Assembly (NCBI RefSeq): GCF_000002595.2
Contig: NC_057020.1
Location: forward strand, 2,274,567 to 2,338,566
Reading direction: 5' to 3'
Origin: Chlamydomonas reinhardtii
Taxonomy: Eukaryota; Chlorophyta; Chlorophyceae; Chlamydomonadales; Chlamydomonadaceae
Length of the DNA stretch: 64,000 nt
Under the pieces are notes generated by a model. The model saw only the letters and a list, made by a program, of their open reading frames with translations, made no database searches and was not told the origin of the DNA. Position numbers and translations under genes: made by a program. The number at the start of each line of letters is the position of its first letter. Within the stretch, counting starts at the first letter, position 1. This document shows positions 59,901-64,000 of this stretch, piece after piece.

Positions 59901-62051
59901 CCGTTGCAGCGCCCCGCCGCAGCTCAACGGCTACGGCAACCCGGTGCCGCCGGTGCGCGTGCAGCTGCCGCTGGTGATCCCGGGGCTGGCGCACGGCGGC
60001 GGCGGCGGCAGTGGGGCGGCCTCTCCAGGCCTGTCGCCACAGCCCAGCAGCTACTCCGCGGTGAGGGAATGATGCGCTTACCGTACTGAAGTACTCAGCA
60101 AGGTTAAGGGATGGCGGGAATCGCGGGATGCATGGGGTGTACGCACACACGCACGGGAAATGCACAGCGCGCCGTTTGATAGCGCACAGCCTCAGCCTTG
60201 GCGAGTGCAGTTGCAGGGCAAACCTTTTCACATCAACTCCTTGTACGGCGACGCAACGCCCTGGTCCGAGCAACTGGGGTCAGCGCCATGTCATTGAATG
60301 ACCACATGCCAACACTACTGCCACCTGCAGCTTGCAGCGGAGGGGTCATCCATGACTGTGGCGACTACGGCCACTGCAGCATCCAACGGCGGCGGGAGAG
60401 GCGGCGCCGCCGCTGGGCCGCCGCCGCTGCCGCACCCAACCGACTTCTCGACCAACCGCTCCGCCATCCGCTGGATCCTGTTGCCAGGCCTTGATCTCGC
60501 ATCCTACGCAGCCGCCTGTCTGGCGGCTCTGCTACATGTGAGTGCGGTACTTCTGGTATGGGAATCGGTGTGATGTGGACGTGCGCTTGAACCTTTGCTG
60601 TTGGCGTGTGCCAGCTGTGCTTTCTTTATGTTCCCATTGTGCTTCCCGATTCACCCCACCGTGCCTGCCCACAGAACCCCGAGTGGCTGGCGCAGGTGGA
60701 TGGGCGGCTGGTCACACACCGCATCTTGGCGCAGGTCAAGGCAGTGGCAGCGCCCAAGCCCGCGCCCGAAGGCAGGTGTTCTGTATGCCTGAGGGGGGTG
60801 TTGCCTTGCTGCGCAACAGCTGCTTAAAACTGTGGGACAGTGCTTGAAAGCTGGTGGCGAATTGTGTTCACTTTCACATCAACGTCATCATGTGTATGCG
60901 CAGGCAAAAAGAAGAATAAGAAAAAGGGGCTGACTCTCACTCCGGAGCAGTCGGCGGCGCTGACACGGCTGCTGGGTGTGGTCAAGATCCTATCAACCAC
61001 AAACATCAACAGGTGAACGCCTGATCGGCTACCCCCAACATCAGCGTGCGTCATGCCTTACATCACAACACGTGCATCAATTACAGTCCTGTACGGTGGT
61101 ACGGCACCTTCCACGGCATAACGCTCGCGCGCTTCATGCCCAATCGACTACGCCGCCCGCACCATGCACACGTATGGTGAACGCACCATGTCAACCCACT
61201 CTCCTTGTGCTCTTTTGCTGTCGCCCCATCGTAACTCTACACACCACTCGCCAAGATACCGCATCGCCCACCTGGACGCGTTGCCCGCGCTGCTGTCCTT
61301 GTATGACGAGGGGCCCGACTACCTGCTGCGTAACCACTGCCAGGTGCGTGGGTGCGCGTGCGTGTGCGGTTGCGGAGCTTCATCGGGCGCAGCCGCCGGC
61401 GTAAGGTACTGTGCAGCGCAGGCGGGCAGCTTCGCTGGATGCGCTCTCTGCTCATCAAACAGTTATGAGGGCTGCTCCTAAACTGCTGCTCAACGTGACC
61501 ATCGCCCCCCCCTTCAGAACATCCTGCTGAACGTGGCGGTGCTGGCCGAGAACGGCCGCCAGCTGCTGGACGCAAAGATGCCGGAGGTGCGTGTGGCCTG
61601 CGTCCTCTGTGGGCTCCAAGGGGTTTAGCACAGACAGGCGCAGACAGGTGCAGGCACGCACATGGAAGCTAGAGGCCTGGCCGGCGGCCTGCCGGGCTGT
61701 ACGCTCCGCACTTCCTCACCAGACCCGCACCGCCCCACTCTGTGGCGCGCGCCTGGGTCAGCCCTGCCTGGTGCCCTCATGGGCCTGCTGCCTCCTGCCT
61801 GTAACCCGGCCAGCACCCGTGCATGCTTTGCCTCGGTTTCCTCCGGCCCCCTCCTCCTTTCCCCTTCCAACATCGCCGTCCTCTAACTAGCATGCGCGGA
61901 AACCCCTTCCTGCCGCCTGCAGGAATTCCTGGTGTCCAATCCCATGCGCCTGACGCGGGATGAGCGAGCGGGGCTGAGGTGTGAGTTCCCGCTGGATGGC
62001 GCACTGGAGGACGCGGCGGTGACCGCCAGCATCACCAGCATCACCAAGTAG
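56980..62051 (+). CDS. Unknown protein with ARM-like helical repeats
   Basis: Sixteen phase-consistent exons, 672 residues: 56980-57087, 57267-57302, 57471-57506, 57683-57788, 57964-58055, 58279-58536, 58824-58986, 59166-59463, 59647-59718, 59910-60060, 60331-60537, 60675-60771, 60904-61012, 61256-61343, 61518-61586, 61923-62051. Starts MADVGLSGDERKKKSVFYQT. Helical, armadillo-like stretches: GLVSAGVIAACVSCLDTADS, GILLAMVADDEEVAEAAMKA, YAAKALHALAKHAMGPFLRS, VVEAGGVEALLGVLTRQKSE with AAAALLAVLVPAVEGATERL, and later LTRLLGVVKILSTTNINR, ALPALLSLYDEGPDYLLRNH and NILLNVAVLAENGRQLLDAK. The middle is Ala/Gly/Pro linker. Exon 12 ends at a GC donor. No catalytic motif; likely a scaffold, function unknown. 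The two 36-base exons 2 and 3 are the least certain. Confidence 0.75.
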
Positions 62052-62514
62052 TGGAAGCGGGGGGTTGGCTGTTGGTGGAATGATAGAGCGGCGACGCATG
62101 CAGGGAACCGGGTGAGTGGCGCAGTGCGGTATCAGCAGTTCGTGGGAGGGCGGTCGCGGCGCGTGCAGTTAGGACAGGTCTGGAATGTACGTGAGATGTG
62201 CTGGAACTGGAGCAGGAGCTCAAGAGCGACACTATCACCGTGTGTTCACGGATTGTACTAAACGTGGATGCTGGGCGTTGGAGATGGGCGGCCCAACCCT
62301 ACGTAGGATATTTGAGGTGAAGCTGCGTGTGGGTTGTGGACATCGTGATGTGCCTCATGCTCCGGACCTTAGCATGCAGTCGGTGCACAGTCCTTGGCAT
62401 GTTTTCGCACACGCGCCCTCGCCAGGAGGGGTGCTCGGCAACCAAGCGCGAGCCGTTGCGATGCGTAGCTGAGGCAGTTGATAGCTTGCGGCGGCCGGCC
62501 TACAGTAAGGGCCC
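62052..62514 (+). other. 3' UTR of the helical-repeat gene up to a rearrangement breakpoint
   Basis: No gene seen and no TGTAA found before the KUP-derived DNA begins. The native 3' end may have been displaced by the rearrangement at about 62515. Confidence 0.5.
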
Positions 62515-62533
62515 CGGTCTCCTCGCCCTTGCC

Positions 62534-62693
62534 CCAGCTGCTGTTCGGTGCCACCTACCGCCTGCTGCTGGGGCTGAGCCGCAGCGAGGTGGAAGACTGG
62601 CGGCTGCCGTACGAGCACGTGGTGGAGCTGGGCATGGTGCTTAGGATTGGGTTGGGAACCCTGGATAGGAGCAGGAGCACGGGACAGGGTTGA
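62534..62693 (+). pseudogene. KUP last-exon fragment
   Basis: Encodes [20 protein letters not shown] and on to [11 protein letters not shown], the C-terminus of the KUP proteins, but the first third of the last exon and all other exons are absent. The normal TAG is replaced by TTG, so the frame runs on to a TGA at 62691-62693. A truncated relic. Confidence 0.9.
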
Positions 62694-63086
62694 TGGGGGC
62701 AGGCACGAGCGAGAAGGAGACTAGGTGACTGTTAAGAGGAGCTGACGTGAGCGCACCGTATGAGCTCTGCAGCAGGGGCGGCTACCACGTAGGGATCGAG
62801 AGTACGGTAGTGTTTTGAACTAAAAATGGGTAGCGCATTGTGAACAGGGGAAGTCAAGTTGTCCATTCTCCACATGCGATGCCAGACGTCGGTGTACTGT
62901 GCAGGAGGGCGCACGAGGATTTTTTTTGGGGGGGGGCATTTTCAAGCAGCACGCACTGTGCCGCACAATGCCGCCGCTGCATAGACTGTGCACATGCTGC
63001 ATGTGCGTGTGAAAGCCTGTCAACCCCACTTAAGGCCTGTCCCATGTGCCAACTAGAAACCCAAGCCCGGTGCTGCAATGAGATGT

Positions 63087-63102
63087 GGTGTTGACAAACA
63101 CC
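63087..63102 (-). terminator. Histone-type 3' hairpin of the H2A relic
   Basis: Stem GGTGTT/AACACC intact, in the usual CTCGGTG context, next to the H2A tail relic. Confidence 0.85.
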
Positions 63103-63139
63103 GAGTTTGTTGATTGAGTGCAAGTGGGAATGAAATTGC

Positions 63140-63230
63140 TTAGGCGGTCTCCTCGCCCTTGTCGCCCTTGGTCTTCTTGGGCAGCAGCACGGCGTGGATG
63201 TTGGGCAGCACATCGCCCGAGGCGATGATG
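63140..63230 (-). pseudogene. Relic of the histone H2A 3' end (inverted copy)
   Basis: Last ~28 codons of H2A in open frame ([20 protein letters not shown] to KGEETA and stop), better preserved than the relic at 33072, but with no H2A fold or promoter. Fused at about 63225 to SNAPC4-derived sequence. Confidence 0.9.
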
Positions 63231-63365
63231 CTGGCGCTTACGGCGTCACAGGGTGTGGCGGACTGGCGGCAAAGCAGGCGGCGACAGCAAGGCGGAGGCG
63301 GAGGCGGAGGCGGATCGCCAGCAGGCCGCAGCGGCAGCAGTCGGACCTCGAGGATGACTGAGCAG
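63226..63365 (+). pseudogene. Relic of the SNAPC4-like gene end (inverted copy)
   Basis: Matches the last coding bases of the gene at 41940-42060, with an expanded GGCGGA repeat in the middle. Same fusion to H2A as at 33072-33080. Confidence 0.82.
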
Positions 63366-63700
63366 TGCGCTTCTGTGCGCGGCAAGCTACGTGAGCATAT
63401 TGTTGTTACCCGGCTTTGAACGTTACGCCAGTGGTTATTATAGTTGTGAGAGGGCCGGCGAGCAAAACGTGTGTCGACGCGCGCGCGCCTGGCGCGTTGA
63501 ATTAAATGCGTTGTTTGCCTTGATTGCGTGGAGCTGGTGGCTTCAGCTCGTCCCGCCTCGGACCGCCCCAGGGCGAACGCGCACATGGAGGAACGTGTAC
63601 CCGTACGGGCCTTCTGCGAACCGAAAGAGGCGCGAGCTGCGGCAGTGGGCCATATCAGAACTCAGAGTTCTTTCACGCGTTGCGCCTGCCAAACCTCAAG
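63366..63700 (+). promoter_or_regulatory. Upstream region of the third KUP gene
   Basis: Homologous to the upstream regions of KUP A and B; presumed promoter and 5' UTR. Confidence 0.5.
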
Positions 63701-63988
63701 ATGAAACCCGCCACTTCGGCGCCTGCTGAAGAGCGTGACGAGGAGGGCTTGGGCGGCATCACCTTCACCAAAAAGGTTCGTCGGCAGGCGCTTAAGCATA
63801 TGAGTATGCAAACAGGTCTGCATTGCTGCTCACGGCCTGTGCTCACGGTCGTCTGCTCGCTGCAGAAAGAAACCATCGCTGTGACTGCCGCACTGGCCTG
63901 GGGCTCGCTGGGCTGCATTTATGGCGATATCGGCACCAGCCCCCTGTACGTGTACAGCACGATATTTGCCACTTCGGAGCCAAGCCAG
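63701..63988 (+). CDS. KUP: KUP/HAK/KT potassium transporter, third copy (5' end only)
   Basis: Exon 1 at 63701-63775 ([20 protein letters not shown]...) and exon 2 at 63866-63988 ([41 protein letters not shown]), followed by the GTGAGC donor. The gene is cut by the window end. Exon 1 has one extra codon relative to copies A and B. Its exon 1 donor GTTCGT matches copy B, not the GTATGT of copy A. The frame is open as far as seen. Confidence 0.88.
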
Positions 63989-64000
63989 GTGAGCCAGTCT

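Larger units (their letters stand above)
62515..64000. repeat. Inverted piece of the H2A/SNAPC4/KUP duplication
   Basis: Carries, in reverse orientation to copies A and B, a KUP last-exon fragment, the KUP-H2A spacer, the H2A tail, the SNAPC4 tail and the 5' end of another KUP gene. It starts with 19 bases (62515-62533) identical to the reversed end of H2A. It continues beyond the window. Confidence 0.88.

Noticed and set aside
62478-62693. Small independent plus-strand gene
   Set aside because: It is the truncated KUP last exon running past the lost stop codon.

Overview
The window is nuclear DNA of a volvocine green alga, almost certainly Chlamydomonas reinhardtii or a close relative. Evidence: high GC, many short introns with GT...AG ends, long (GT)n/(CA)n tracts inside introns, TGTAA poly(A) signals, paired divergent histone genes with 3' hairpins, alanine/serine-rich spacers, and a flagellar outer-arm dynein thioredoxin light chain that I recognise from C. 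reinhardtii. From memory (unverified), LST8 sits beside a histone cluster in that species. Gene models were built by hand from splice sites and reading phase. Except at one SNAPC4 junction, every junction is phase-consistent.

Layout. 1-2371: 3' part of an indoleamine 2,3-dioxygenase gene (+). 2940-3427: broken partial copy of a fibrillin gene end. 4094-7083: Ser/Thr kinase with a proline-rich hinge insert (+). 8568-10170: plastid fibrillin/PAP (-). 10390-11110: strongly T-over-A skewed non-coding block. 12001-15288: serine O-acetyltransferase (-). 15656-18795: LST8, the TOR-complex WD40 subunit (+), divergent from the acetyltransferase. 19453-19917: short non-autonomous hAT transposon. 20501-24790: histone cluster H3(-)/H4(+) and H2B(-)/H2A(+). 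25288-32569 and 34560-41532: two intact tandem KUP/HAK/KT potassium transporter genes (-), each of 16 exons. 41940-47984: multi-repeat Myb protein resembling SNAPC4 (-). 48239-49216: DLC5 (+). 50031-52181 and 53480-56677: two related unknown genes (-) with MGC acylation-type N-termini and a shared C-terminal Cys/His module, separated by an 806-bp hAT insertion. 56980-62051: 16-exon unknown helical-repeat gene (+). 62515-64000: inverted piece of the KUP array, with a KUP 3' relic, H2A and SNAPC4 tail relics, and the start of another KUP gene running off the window.

The most informative structure is the segmental duplication. The ancestral order H2A-KUP-SNAPC4 was duplicated in tandem by joining the end of SNAPC4 to the end of H2A. 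The same fusion recurs inverted at the right edge of the window. The least understood biology is the pair of MGC/Cys-His genes at 50.0-56.7 kb.
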